Made by a program: the position numbers and the translations under genes. A DNA stretch of 64,000 bases from Ampullaceana balthica (Eukaryota > Mollusca > Gastropoda > Lymnaeidae): assembly GCA_944989445.1 (NCBI GenBank), contig CALYLW010000745.1, positions 62,001-126,000 of the forward strand, written 5' to 3'. This document shows positions 53,330 to 64,000 of the stretch, piece by piece. Under the pieces are notes generated by a model. It was given only the letters and a program-made list of their open reading frames with translations, had not been told where the DNA came from and did no database searches. Position 1 is the stretch's first letter. Every line of letters begins with the position of its first letter.

Positions 53330-54005
53330 TGGAGCTAAGACTTAGAGTTTCTGGAGCTAAGACTAAGAGTTTCTGGAGCTAAGACTAAGAGTTTCTGTAG
53401 CTAAGACTTAGAGTTTCTGGAGCTAAGACTTAGAGTTTCTGTAGCTAAGACTAAGAGTTTCTGTAGCTAAGACTAAGAGTTTCTGTAGCTAAGACTAAGA
53501 GTTTCTGGAGCTAAGACTTAGAGTTTCTGGAGCTAAGACTTAGAGTTTCTGTAGCTAAGACTAAGACTACTAAGAGTTTCTGGAGCTAAGACTAAGACTA
53601 CTAAGAGTTTCTGGAGCTAAGACTACTAAGAGTTTGTGTAGCTAAGACCAAGACTACTAAGAGTTTCTGGAGCTAAGACTAAGACTACTAAGAGTTTCTG
53701 TAGCTAAGGCTAAGACTACTAAGAGTTTCTGTAGCTAAGACTAAGACTACTAAGAGTTTCTGTAGCTAAGGCTAAGACTACTAAGAGTTTCTGTAGCTAA
53801 GACTAAGAGTTTCTGTAGCGAAGACTAAGACTACTAAGAGTTTCTGTAGCTAAGACTAAGAGTTTCTGTAGCGAAGACTAAGACTACTAAGAGTTTCTGT
53901 AGCTAAGACTAAGACTACTAAGAGTTTCTGTAGCTAAGACTAAGACTAGTAAGAGTTTCTGTAGCTAAGACTAAGAGTTTCTGTAGCTAAGACTAAGAGT
54001 TTCTC
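53330..54005. repeat. 24/36-bp compound minisatellite
   Basis: Short units (GAGCTAAGACTAAGAGTTTC..) alternate with longer ones that carry an extra AGACTACTA segment. The short form dominates at the edges and the long form in the middle, indicating a second expansion from a variant unit. Confidence 0.93.
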
Positions 54006-54132
54006 ATCTGAGGAAATTGCTGACGAGACGTCACTCACGACACGACGATGAACGTCTTGCCGACTGTGTTGACGTACCGTGTCATGTGTTCGTGTCACCC
54101 ACAAGGTAACGGGCTTGTGTTTTAACATCTGA

Positions 54133-54778
54133 GTCTGTGTGTTCTGATCTGGTGTCTGTGTTGTGCCGTGTATTTCATCTGGTGTCTGTGTTGCGCCGTG
54201 TATTTCATCTGGTGTCTGTGTTGTAACGTGTATTTCATCTGGTGTCTGTGTTGTAACGTGTATTTCATCTGGTGTCTGTGTTGTGCCGTGTATTTCATCT
54301 GGTGTCTGTGTTGCGCCGTGTATTTCATCTGGTGTCTGTGTTGTAACGTGTATTTCATCTGGTGTCTGTGTTGTGCCGTGTATTTCATCTGGTGTCTGTG
54401 TTGTTCCGTGTATTTAATCTGGTGTCTGTGTTGTGCCGTGTATTTCATCTGGTGTCTGTGTTGTGCCGTGTCTGTGTTGTGCCGTGTATTTCATCTGGTG
54501 TCTGTGTTGTGCGGTGTATTTCATCTGGTGTCTGTGCTGTGCCGTGTATTTCATCTGGTGTCTGTGTTGTGCCGTGTCTATGTTGTGCCGTGTCTGTGTT
54601 ATGTGCCGTGTCTGTGTTGTGCCGAATATTTTATCTGGTGTCTGTGTTGTGCCGTGTATTTCATCTGGTGTCTGTGTTGTGCCGTGTATTTCATCTGGTG
54701 TCTGTGTTGTAACGTGTATTTCATCTGGTGTCTGTGTTGTGCCGTGTATTTCATCTGGTGTCTGTGTTGTGCCGTGTC
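54133..54778. repeat. 30-bp minisatellite, about 20 copies
   Basis: The unit has TCATCTGGTGTCTGTGTTGT then GCCGTGTATT or AACGTGTATT. Frames stay open in both directions because 30 is a multiple of 3. Confidence 0.95.
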
Positions 54779-54784
54779 TCATCA

Positions 54785-55728
54785 GCCGGTGGCCTGTGGC
54801 ATAACTTCATATGGTCTCATTAGCTGGTGGCCTGTGACATAACTTCATATGGTCTCACCAGCTGGCGGCCTGTGACATAACTTCATAGGGTCTCACCAGC
54901 TGGCGGCCTGTGACATAACTTCATAGGGTCTCACCAGCTGGCGGCCTGTGACATAACTTCATAGGGTCTCACCAGCTGGCGGCCTGTGACATAACTTCAT
55001 AGGGTCTCACCAGCTGGCGGCCTGTGACATAACTTCATAGGGTCTCACCAGCTGGTGGCCTGTGACATAACTTCATACGGTCTCATCCGCTGGCGGCCTG
55101 TGACAGAACTTCATAGGGTCTCACCAGCTGGCGGCCTGTGACATAACTTCATGCGGTCTCACCAGCTGGCGGCCTGTGATATAACTTCATACGGTCTCAC
55201 CAGCTGGCGGCCTGTGACAAACTTCATACGGTCTCATCCGCTGGCGGCCTGTGACATAACTTCATAGGGTCTCATCAGCTGGCGGCCTGTGACATAACTT
55301 CATAGGGTCTCATCAGCTGGTGGCCTGTGACATAACTTCATATGGTCTCATCAGCTGGTGGCCTGTGGCATAACTTCATAGGGTCTCATCAGTTGGTGGC
55401 CTGTGGCATAACTTCATATGGTCTCATCAGTTGGTGGCCTGTGACATAACTTCATACGGTCTCATCAGTTGGTGGTCTGTGACATAACTTCATATGGTCT
55501 CACCAGCTGGTGGCCTGTGGCATAACTTCATATGGTCTCATCAGTTGGTGGCCTGTGACATAACTTCATATGGTCTCATCAGTTGGTGGCCTGTGACATA
55601 ACTTCATATGGTCTCATCAGCTGGTGGCCTGTGACATAACTTCACATTGTCTCACCAGTTGGCGGCCTGTGACATAACTTCATAGGGTCTCATCAGTTGG
55701 CGGCCTGTGACATAACTTCATACGGTCT
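54785..55728. repeat. 38-bp minisatellite, about 25 copies
   Basis: The unit has GTGGCCTGTGACATAACTTC and GGTCTCATCAGCTG. GGTCTCACCAGCTGGCGG variants form the left half and GGTCTCATCAGTTGGTGG variants the right. Confidence 0.96.
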
Positions 55729-56161
55729 CACAACCGGAGCCTTGTTTCATCCGCTCGGTTTACTATCTCATTACGTTGAATCTTATGTAATTGGTGACGT
55801 GTTCTTATTACCCCCCACCCCCGTTTGTGATGTGATAGTTGATGACCCGTGCCCAAATATTCACCGAGTTGAGTATCGGCTTACTATATATTTTAAGTTT
55901 GAAAAGAGAAAGGTTTAATGAATGAAGTATTAAGGGAGATAAGCTGACGTATAAAAGGATATTAGTGAAAATAGGGACATTTTAAAACTATACATAATAG
56001 ATATAGATTTATAAGCATTTAAAAATAACTAGTTATTTATTATAGCCAAAACAAATTTTACTTTTAATTTAACTTTTTAACGCAATAATCTTCTGTATAG
56101 AAGGAGCGTCCATAACACATAAGATAATTTGAGTATATTTTTGGTCTGTCACCTGAACGCA
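55729..56161. other. AT-rich non-coding DNA
   Basis: A short SINE family 1 tail fragment (AATAATCTTCTGTATAGAAG) lies at about 56084-56110. Confidence 0.4.
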
Positions 56162-56164
56162 TAA

Positions 56165-56552
56165 GGGGTGACGTCCATAAACGACGAAACGCGATTTTAC
56201 CCCCCCCCTGCGTCACTCTTCGTAACAAAAACTTAGAAGCTCCTTCAATATGACGCCACAAAGCTTTGACCCCCCCCCCAAAAAAGTGGTATTTTCTAAT
56301 TGAAAATTAGCATGTTTCAAATTACTTTTTGATCATTTAAATATGTATTTAGTGTAAGTCTGCACTCTAATAATATCGTAACACGTGTTTGCAAACATCA
56401 TTATACTAATTGCAAGCAATAAATATTTAAATGGAACTTTTGATGTGACGTCACATTTCTTAAAAGAACCCTTCCCCCTCGTCAAACATCGTCACAAATG
56501 CGTGACCCCCACCCCCTTTTTAAGGCGCGTTACGTCATTTATGGATGGCCCC
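56165..56552. mobile_element. PIF/Harbinger-like MITE, TAA target duplication
   Basis: Left end GGGGTGACGTCCATAAACG and right end ACGTCATTTATGGATGGCCCC are inverted. TAA flanks both sides (56162-56164, 56553-56555). A 3-bp TWA duplication fits PIF/Harbinger, but the short flank makes this tentative. Confidence 0.65.
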
Positions 56553-56677
56553 TAATTATTTAAATGTGCAATTATGTTTAGAGAAATCATTCCAAAGTTA
56601 CAGTTACATTCAGTTTTTACTATTAGGGTTGTTTGCGTGGATCGCTCGTCACATAAATGCATCTAAAATAAGCGTTA

Positions 56678-56942
56678 GGGTGCCTCCATAAAGTACGTCA
56701 CGCTCCAGAGGGGGGAGGGGGTGGTGTAAGAAAGTGTGACAGTTTGTGACAGGGGGAAGGGGTGGGGTCCGGCCATGTGTGACGTCACGGTGATTTATAT
56801 TAAATTTTAATTATTTTGTTAATAAAAAATAAATTTTTGTTCAAAAGTGTGACGTACTTTTTTAGTTCCAATATTTGTGACAGGGAGGAGGGGGAGTTAA
56901 AAATGGTCAAAAATAGCGTGACGTACTTTATGGACGGCCCCC
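56678..56942. mobile_element. related MITE, ACGTAC variant ends
   Basis: Left end CTCCATAAAGTACGTCACGC and right end GCGTGACGTACTTTATGGAC are long, nearly perfect inverted repeats. The target duplication is not evident. Confidence 0.75.
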
Positions 56943-57149
56943 AAGGCGTCACTCAGTCGGTGATCGCTATGCGGGGCAACTCCCAATAAAAGAAAAAAGG
57001 AAAATTTTGACATAAAATAATAACAATTTTGATGTCGAGATTAACAGTGTGTGTTTCTTACTGTAAAATATGATAGCATGACCTCATTATTGGAGCTTAT
57101 CTTAATTTTTGAAAAAGGAACGATGTAAAAAAAAAGCCTTTGTTTATTA

Positions 57150-57700
57150 TATGAAGTTTTATTAACGCCATTTCCATTGTGAAAAATTGTGTTTATATAC
57201 ATGTATTTGAAATGTCCGTCCTGTCTGTTCGAGCTTTCAACAGCAACTCTTCCTGAACCATAACAGATAGAGGGTTCGGTTAGAGGGTTTGGTTCTTTTG
57301 CAAATATATTAAGAAGGTCCCAAAGATGTGCACGGGCCAAAAACAAAAAAAATCCCGAAAAGGTTTACTGGATTTCCTGGAAGAAAAAAAAACCCCAAAA
57401 TATCAATATTTTGTCAATTTCTCGCCAACCATAACATCTATCGGGTTGAAACAAACGCCAAACGATAGCTAATAATATATAGAACAATGTTGGAGAAGGA
57501 ATTTTTGAAAAATCTCTTTTCATTCGACTCCCATAATTTTATCAGCAACTTGTAGATATCAATTGGTTTGTTTACTTTCAGAATTATTGATTTGTAATGA
57601 CTTTTAGTGTAACCTAAAATGATTTCCCTTAATAAAAAAGTCGGAAATTGTTTGTTATAAATTGCGTTTAAATACTCATTGGAGTTTTTATTACTTTTTT
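57150..57700. repeat. dispersed repeat also found within 9160-9770
   Basis: Shares GGAGAAGGAATTTTTGAAAA, AGAATTATTGATTTG and AAATTGCGTTTAAATACTCA with the other copy. No coding capacity. Confidence 0.75.
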
Positions 57701-57775
57701 TGGGTGCGTTTTTGTTTGTTTGTTAGTATTTAGTGGCCCGCTTTGCGTGTTTGTATGTATAATATATATATATAT

Positions 57776-58600
57776 TAGGGCTGTTATCGATTAATTTAAA
57801 TTTAATCGATAACTTTTGAAAAATTATCGATTAATTAATCGATATTTTCGATTAAAACCAAAAATAGAAATTTATGACGTCATTAAACTGAATATTTCTC
57901 ACGGACATTGAAAATTAAGAATATTTTGGACTAAATTTCAGGACAATGTGTTGATACTTGATTTGTGCTAAAGGTGGTACGTCAGCGATGTGTTTGATCC
58001 TTTAAAAGATAATTGTTTATGGCAGTGGACACAGTAAACGTTTTCACCATCTTCGACTTTGCCATCCGCAGTTAGCTTAAAAACAACATATTTGCTGAAC
58101 TTTCTAGTTATATGTTTAAATTTAACTGCGCTGATGCTGTCAGCAGGGCCCTCTTAACTCATAGGCCCGTTGGGCATTTGCCCGGGGGCCCACGAGCATA
58201 TGGGCCCCATGGGAATATTTTTATTTATATATATTATGTATATTCATTTTTTATTCCTGTGTGGGAAGGGCCCAACACTATTTCTTTGTCCGGGGGCCCA
58301 AAATGGTGTAAAGACGGCTCTGGCTGTCAGCCATTTTTAAGTTGACGTCTGCCGGTCAACATACATTAATAAAATTAATTTTAATATTACGTGGGAGATG
58401 TTTGTACGTAAAAAATATATATAAATTATTATTATTTATTAATAATTTATTATTTATTACTAAAATTTTTAAAAACTATTATAAATATTTTCTTAAATTT
58501 TAATCGAATTTTTATCGATTAAAATTATTTTAATAGATATTTAATTGATTAAATTTTTAACGATTAATCGAGAAATTAATCGATAATTTCCGCAGCCCTA
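57776..58600 (-). mobile_element. hAT derivative with BED zinc-finger exon, interrupted
   Basis: Ends TAGGGCTGTTATCGATTAAT and GAAATTAATCG..GCAGCCCTA. The minus strand carries the same BED exon as 62599 (FKLTADGKVEDGENVYCVHC then HKQ). It is split after its first few codons by the MITE at 58144-58322. Confidence 0.8.
58144..58322. mobile_element. hAT-type MITE nested in a hAT BED exon, 8-bp target duplication
   Basis: Ends CAGGGCCCTCTTAACTC and AAAGACGGCTCTG. Flanks 58136-58143 and 58323-58330 are both GCTGTCAG. 179 bp. Deleting it with one flank restores the BED exon start seen at 62599. Confidence 0.93.
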
Positions 58601-58664
58601 TATATATATATGTATATATATATATAAATATAAATATAAATATACTGTATATATATATATGTAT

Positions 58665-59490
58665 TTGACAAATTTCACCACCTTAGTTTCCTTAAAAAAC
58701 TTAACTACTTTGGAATCTCAGGTTCCTTACATCACTGGATCCAAGACTTCCTTTTGGGTAGAGAGCAAACTGTAATAATTAATGGATCTAAATCTGTACC
58801 AATAAAGGTTAACTCAAGAGTTCCACAAAGAACTGTGCTAGGTCTATTACTTTTTAAAATTTATATAAATGATTTACCCAACAACGTCAAAACAGGAACA
58901 AAAGTTAGGTTATTTGCTGATGGTTGTATAATCTATAGAACAATTAAATCAGAACAAGATAGCAAAATTTTACTAAAAGACTTAGATGAATTGATAAAAT
59001 GGGAAACTAACTGGAGTATGTCTTTCCATCCAGAAAAGTGTCAACTGTTAAGAGTAACAAAGAAAAAGAAACAAATAAATTCAAAATATTTCATTCATGG
59101 AAAAGAACTGACCCAAACTAAAGATGCAAAATACTTAGGAGTCATAATAAATGAGAAATTATCATGGAACCCCAATGTCAATGAAGTTATTAAAAAATCA
59201 AACAAAACCTTAGGCTTTATAAAAAAATAATTTGTTTACAAATGTAATAGAGATATAAAACTAAAATGCTACCTCACTTTGGGGAGACCTGTACGAGAAT
59301 ATGAATCTTCTGTATTGGGACCCATCCACCAAAGAAAACATTGATAAACTAGAACAAATTAAAAAAAGAGCTGCCAGATTCATTACTGGAGAATATTCAA
59401 AACTGACAAGAATAACACCATTAGTTAAATCATTAAACCTTGAAACACTAGAGGATAGAAGAACCAAGAGTAAAGTAGTAATCATACATT
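58665..59490 (+). mobile_element. jockey-like LINE reverse transcriptase relic
   Basis: Plus strand LNYFGISGSLHHWIQDFLLG, then SRVPQRTVLGLLLFKIYIND, then RLFADGCIIYR, SFHPEKCQLL and, in another frame, RAARFITGEYSKLTRITPLV. These are palm and thumb motifs in the correct order. The catalytic FADD is FADG, VPQG is VPQR, and a frame break lies at about 59230. Inactive. Confidence 0.88.
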
Positions 59491-59828
59491 AATCAATTAA
59501 TTCTAATTGAGAAATACAACACAAAGATAAATTAATACAACCCTCAGATAGACATAAGGATAAAACCAGTGGCGTAGCGAGGGGGGGGGCAAATGCCCCG
59601 GGCGGCACTTTGCCAGGGGCGGCAAATTCCTAGTCGTTAATTATTTTCTTAAAATGAAATTTTTTTTTAAAAGAGGAGTTTTAAAAAAATCGAAATTAAA
59701 GAGAAGCCATATAAGAAATTAATTTTTAAAAAATAAAGGAACTATCCAAAAGCATGTCAACGTTTAAACTGCCAAAACTTCAAACTCCTTATTGGATACT
59801 AGGGGCAAGTACCCAGCTTTTCCCGGGT

Positions 59829-60352
59829 TTAACAACAACAGCAACAACAACAGCAACAAAGCAACAAAACAACAAAAACAAACAACAAAAACAAAACAAC
59901 AACAAACAACAACTACAACAACAACAGCAACAACAACAAAGCAACAACAACAAACAACAGCAACAACGACAAAAACAACAGAAACAGCAACAGCAACAAA
60001 ACAACAAAAAGAAAACAACAACAAAAACAACAAAATCAACAACAAAACAACTACAACAACAACAACAACAACAAAGCAACAACAACAAAACTACAACAGC
60101 AACAACAACAAAGCAACAACAACATGAAGGACATTGTCGTCGCAGGGCAAGGGCTGTGGACAACAACAGCAAAAACAACACAAAAGCAACAACAGCAACA
60201 GCAACAACAACAACAACAAAAACAAAACAACAACAAAAACATCAACAACAAAACCACAACAAAACAACAACTACAACAACAACAGCAACAACAACAAAGC
60301 AACAACAACAACTACAACAACAAAAGCAACAACAAAAGCAACAACAACAAAA
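59829..60352. repeat. CAA/CAG-rich trinucleotide repeat, about 520 bp
   Basis: Mostly CAA with scattered CAG, ACA and AAA triplets, interrupted once (60124-60165) by a unique GC-rich stretch (GACATTGTCGTCGCAGGGC). The long open frames here are poly-Gln/Asn/Thr translations of the repeat and no gene is proposed. Confidence 0.95.
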
Positions 60353-61500
60353 AATTATTTTATGGCGCTAATCGCCTTCTTGTTAATCTCGACACCAAAA
60401 TGTTTATTATTTTGCGTCATTATTTTACGTCTTAATTTTCTATAACTTTTATTTTATATAGCTCATATAAGGAAAAACTACATTTTGGGCCCCCGGCCCC
60501 CAGTATCTTATATATATGGAACGAAACCTGTTTAATAACCTTTCCGGTATAATTTTGTGTACGTGTACCAAATTTCACGTTATTTGGTTGTCTGGATCTT
60601 GAGTTATTAGGGAACAGACAGACAACCAGACACATTCTTCTGATACTAATACTACTGTAATAAAAAAAAACTAGAGGCCAAATTAGTATGAGAACGTGAC
60701 ACTTATGTGGTGATAAATTCTTTATTTCTTAAAATTTGACTACCGCCCCTGTTGTAAAATTGCAGCAAATTCCTCGTGGTAAATTAGCTAATTATTAAAA
60801 CGTGAATTTTTTTTAAAAAAAGATAAGAAAAGCCAAGATAAAAAAAATAAACGAATTGAAGAACTATATTAAAATACGAGAGCGCTTCTAATGCCAAAAC
60901 TTCAAACTCCATTATAAATCTAAAGTCTTCTGATACTAATGTTACTGAGCTGGAAAACATAGGGGCTGACGGTATGACAATAATGTGCTGGTATAGATAA
61001 TTGATTCAAGTTTGATTTTAACGTAAGTGAACTACTGGACAAAATTGTTGACGTATTTATATGGCTTATATTAATTTTAATGTCTTTTGTTTTGTGGCAT
61101 AAACAAAAATAATGGAAACAATTGCTTATGTATTGGAATTAAAACTTGGGCAAATAAATACAAAGTTGGGTTGGGGAAGGGGGGGCGGCAAATTTCTCGT
61201 TGTTAATTAGCTAATTGTTAAAATGTGGAAAAAAAATTTTAATAAAAGAAAAGAAAAGCCAAGATAAGCATTCAATAAGTACTCAGCATTACCAAAGTTT
61301 TTTTTTGCAATTGGAAGGAATCAGAAATTGGATAAAAAAGAATAGACTATTAATAAAGACCGAAAATTAGTTGTAAAAGAGAAAACAAAGTGGCAAGAAG
61401 TTCTTGTTAGAATATTTGACATTATTAAATCCTGACGAAATTGAATTTGACTTTTTGAGGTCTCAGAGAGGGCAATACTGTTGCGAATAAAGGCAATATT
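60353..61500. other. transposon-derived, not resolved
   Basis: Two segments resemble each other and 59590-59660 (GCGGCAAATT, TTAATTAGCTAATT..AAAA.GTG), so pieces of one repeat family are scattered here. The phrase GTGTACGTGTACC..CAGACAGACAACCAGACAC at about 60555-60635 also looks repeat-derived. Confidence 0.4.
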
Positions 61501-61508
61501 CTGTAACT

Positions 61509-61702
61509 CAGTGCTTCTCAAAGTGGTGGTCCGTGGACCGGTGCCGGTCCCGGTCCGTGGGCCATCCGATGCCAGTCCGCAGAAGTTACTAAGAAAGGAC
61601 ATTTCACTACCACGTCAGTACAGGGAAAATAGTTCACCGGTCCCTGGTGCAATGGAAAAAATTCCAGCCTGTCCGCAATACTAAAAAGTTTGAGAAGCAC
61701 TG
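61509..61702. mobile_element. hAT-type MITE with perfect 8-bp target duplication
   Basis: Ends CAGTGCTTCTCAAA and TTTGAGAAGCACTG are perfectly inverted. Flanks 61501-61508 and 61703-61710 are both CTGTAACT. 194 bp. Confidence 0.96.
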
Positions 61703-61899
61703 CTGTAACTAATGCATTAGCTTGAAAAGTACGTTCGAGCACTCCCACTCCGAGATCATAGTGGGAAAAGGGGTAAAAAAAACTTTTCATCTAAAATTCA
61801 AACTGAGGTCATAGCGATTTTAGGAGATACAGTTAACGAAAAATCATCAACCTTCAATAAGAAGATACCAAATATTGTTCCATTTCATATATAATAAAA

Positions 61900-62260
61900 C
61901 TATATAATTTGCAATTGTCACGCAAGTCAGTCTGTCCTGACGCTACTAATTTTAGAAAGCAGGGAAAATTAAATTACTGCACCAAAGCATCAAAAGGTGT
62001 GCAAATTAAATATGCGCTGTGAAAAAATATTATATGAAGTCATTGTTTTCGCTCATATTTTAATTTTGGAAAAGGGATCAATGTAAAAAGAGGACTTGAT
62101 GATGGTTAATTATAAAATTAAAACACAAAGTGGGTGCCGTAGGCGCCCTACAACGCCTATTATAAAATACTTTGTGTACATTTCAGAAAGTTTAATATTT
62201 CGTATTTATCAAACAAGGACAAGTTAGTTGGGATTTTGAAAAAATGTCGGCGCCGTAGGC
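61900..62260. repeat. inverted copy of the 5620-6110 repeat
   Basis: Shares, in reverse, the AAATACGAAATATTAAACTT segment, the GGCGCCC hairpin region and the GCAAATTAA/GGTGTGC part. Confidence 0.65.
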
Positions 62261-62356
62261 ACCCTAAAAAAGTGCATTTTTTATAAAATAATTAGATTTC
62301 AGCTGAAAACTTACGTCATTTTTGACAGGTGTACGCTAGTTCATATATATTTTCAT

Positions 62357-62980
62357 TAGGGCTGCGGAAATTAACGATTAATTTCTCGATTAATCGTTAA
62401 TTTTTTATCGATTAATATTATTTTAATCGATAAAAATTCGATTAAAATTAAAGAAAATATTTATATTTAAAAAAAATTTATTAATAAATTATTAATAATT
62501 AATAATAATTTATATATTTTTTTACGTACAAACTTCTCCTGCGTAATATTAGAATTTATTTTATTGCTTTATGTGGACCGGCAGACGTCAACTAAAACAT
62601 GGCTGACTGCATCAGCGCAGTTACATTTAAACATATAACTAGAAAGTTGAGCAAAAATTTTGTTTTTAAGCTAACTGCGGATGGCAAAGTCGAAGATGGT
62701 GAAAAAGTTTACTGTGTTCACTGCCATAAACAATTCTCTTTTAAAGGATCAAATACATTGCTGACGTACCACCTTCAGCACAAACATCCGATCAAGTATC
62801 AACACATTGTCATAAAATTTATTTTCAAAATATTCTTAATTTTTCAAATGTCCGTGAGAAATGTTCAGTTTAATGACGTCATAAATTTCTATTTTTGGCT
62901 TTAATCGAAATTATCGATTAATTAATCGATAATTTTTCAAAAGTTAACGATTAAATTTAAATTAATCGAGAACAGCCCTA
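62357..62980 (+). mobile_element. hAT derivative keeping an intact BED exon
   Basis: Ends TAGGGCTGCGGAAATTAACG and GAACAGCCCTA. The flanks ATTTTCAT and TTGTTCAT match at 6 of 8 positions, an eroded target duplication. Only the BED part of the transposase remains. Confidence 0.82.
62599..62904 (+). CDS. BED-type zinc finger fragment of a hAT transposase
   Basis: 101 codons beginning MADCISAVTFKHITRK. The BED finger is residues about 36-64: VYCVHCHKQF, then YHLQHKHP, giving Cys-x2-Cys and His-x4-His-type ligands. BED fingers bind DNA in hAT transposases and ZBED proteins. The usual catalytic region is absent and the frame runs into the terminal repeat. The start ATG is supported by the same start in the 57776 copy. 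Whether it is transcribed is unknown. Confidence 0.7.
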   Translation: MADCISAVTFKHITRKLSKNFVFKLTADGKVEDGEKVYCVHCHKQFSFKGSNTLLTYHLQHKHPIKYQHIVIKFIFKIFLIFQMSVRNVQFNDVINFYFWL

Positions 62981-62989
62981 TTGTTCATA

Positions 62990-63265
62990 TTAAGGATCAA
63001 ACAATTCCAGTTGTGTGAGATGTAAAGATTGAAAATAAAAAAGTAGACGCTGTAGAATCTTTCAAAGTTTTCACTCCAGCAAAAGTGAATCTGCTTACGA
63101 CATTTCTGAAATGATTTTGAATAAATGATGATCTTAAAATAATGGAGTGCACAGGCCCAACGTGTGTTAATACTTCTTAAGGGTTGGAAAGTATACAAGA
63201 GTTCAACAAAGGCGCAACAACAAAATCTCATATCAAACTAGTTCAAACTGTTAAACCTAATTTTT
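62990..63265 (+). pseudogene. decayed coding sequence, unidentified
   Basis: One plus frame reads IKDQTIPVV, stop, DVKIENKKVDAVESFKVFTP, AKVNLLTTFLK, two stops, INDDLKIMECTGPTCVNTS, stop, LESIQEFNKGATTKSHIKLV. The protein-like composition is kept across five stops without a frame change, as expected for an old pseudogene or transposon relic. I do not recognise the family. Confidence 0.4.
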
Positions 63266-64000
63266 TAACATGATACTGCAACTGAAACGAATTCTCCAAC
63301 TATTTTAGTACACTTGAGTGTTGTTACACATTTCTTTTCCAAGTCCATACACTGATGGAAATACCTAATTGCTTCTACAAGCAAGGCGTTCAGACTTCAG
63401 GATAGAAAATAGTAATATACCATGGAGCCATTTTGAGGTTACCCTGTAAGCTATAGAACTGAAAGATGCAGACAAAAAGTCCAACACACGAACAGACGCA
63501 GGAACTTTGCTAGTCACAATGAAATCTTTTTATTTACAATGTTTTTGTTTTTTTAAATGCCCGAAATTCTTTACAAACGTTTAGTGCTCAACAAAAAAAA
63601 GTTCTTAGCAGTGGCTACTCCCAGAGCAACTAAGGGAATGGAATACTTAAGGGATGCTTTGACATTTGATAAAATTTATGTGGAGACCGCATCATTTTAA
63701 TTGAACCTTCCAATCAAAGAACAAGAGAGCAAATTTTTGGTGATCGAAGCAAACATGTAGATGTATCCATGCTATGTAGAATAACAGTTAAGAAGAAATT
63801 TGGTTTCTTCATAACATGAGATTAGTGTATAAACTTGTGTGAGGCTTTGGCAGTTATATAGAATTTAGAAAACATACATGATTTTTGTACACCAGCTAAT
63901 CTCCTGGACTTTGACATTTTGTCTTCAAATTAGAGTATTCAAAATATCCCACAAGACATAGTCAGGCAAGGAGTATTTTAACCACATGAATAGAAACAAA
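63266..64000. other. probable continuation of decayed coding DNA
   Basis: Short protein-like stretches (SGYSQSN-type and ATPRATKGMEYL, FDKIYVETASF) occur in the plus frames between stops. No family is recognised and no repeat is seen. Confidence 0.3.

Noticed and set aside
54122..54842. Open frames of more than 100 codons on both strands
   Set aside because: Products of the 30-bp array, whose unit is a multiple of 3.
59754..60445. Glutamine/asparagine-rich proteins on the plus strand and valine/cysteine-rich ones on the minus strand
   Set aside because: They translate a CAA/CAG microsatellite, with no coding signal outside it.

Overview
This window is animal nuclear DNA. It has AT-rich, intron-split genes, a cytosolic ribosomal protein gene, many DNA transposons, LINE 3' ends with ATT tails, tRNA-derived SINEs and an exceptional load of tandem repeats. 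The mix looks molluscan, probably gastropod, but that placement is an inference. There is no sign of bacterial, phage or CRISPR content.

Layout. 0-6 kb: a piggyBac-like end, a hAT MITE, four tandem arrays and dispersed repeats. 6.2-14.5 kb (minus): a recognisable but broken, intron-containing copy of cytosolic aspartyl-tRNA synthetase (DARS1). Eleven exon remnants are in the right order, and most junctions keep their splice phase. They carry several stops and frame breaks, lack at least one exon and lack the C-terminal third. Its introns, and one exon, are filled with minisatellites. 14.5-33 kb: gene-poor DNA with hAT transposase relics, SINEs, LINE fragments and MITEs. 33.25-38.65 kb (minus): an intact five-exon RPL27A (uL15) gene of 148 codons plus stop, whose 4.1-kb last intron is mostly transposons, including one piggyBac-type element nested in another. 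39-45 kb: a hAT MITE, two SINE families and Helitron-like elements. 45.3-49.4 kb (plus): a short candidate first exon and a large 568-codon proline- and tyrosine-rich exon of an unidentified scaffold or receptor-tail protein. 50.0-55.7 kb: seven unrelated tandem arrays almost end to end, probably in an intron of that gene. 56-64 kb: MITEs, three-copy BED/hAT derivatives (one with another MITE inside), a jockey-like LINE relic, a CAA-rich microsatellite and unidentified decayed coding sequence.

The most striking observation is that two neighbouring minisatellites at 11.6-12.4 kb (46-bp and 34-bp units) are built from the two halves of one DARS1 exon. The 46-bp unit spans the exon/intron junction, so it repeats the splice donor about 12 times. 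Removing the extra 34-bp copies restores an exon of exactly 103 nt in the correct phase. The second theme is transposon structure that can be dated by nesting: eight hAT-type MITEs or elements have 8- or 9-bp target duplications readable directly from the sequence.

All identifications were made by eye from translated motifs. No database search was run.
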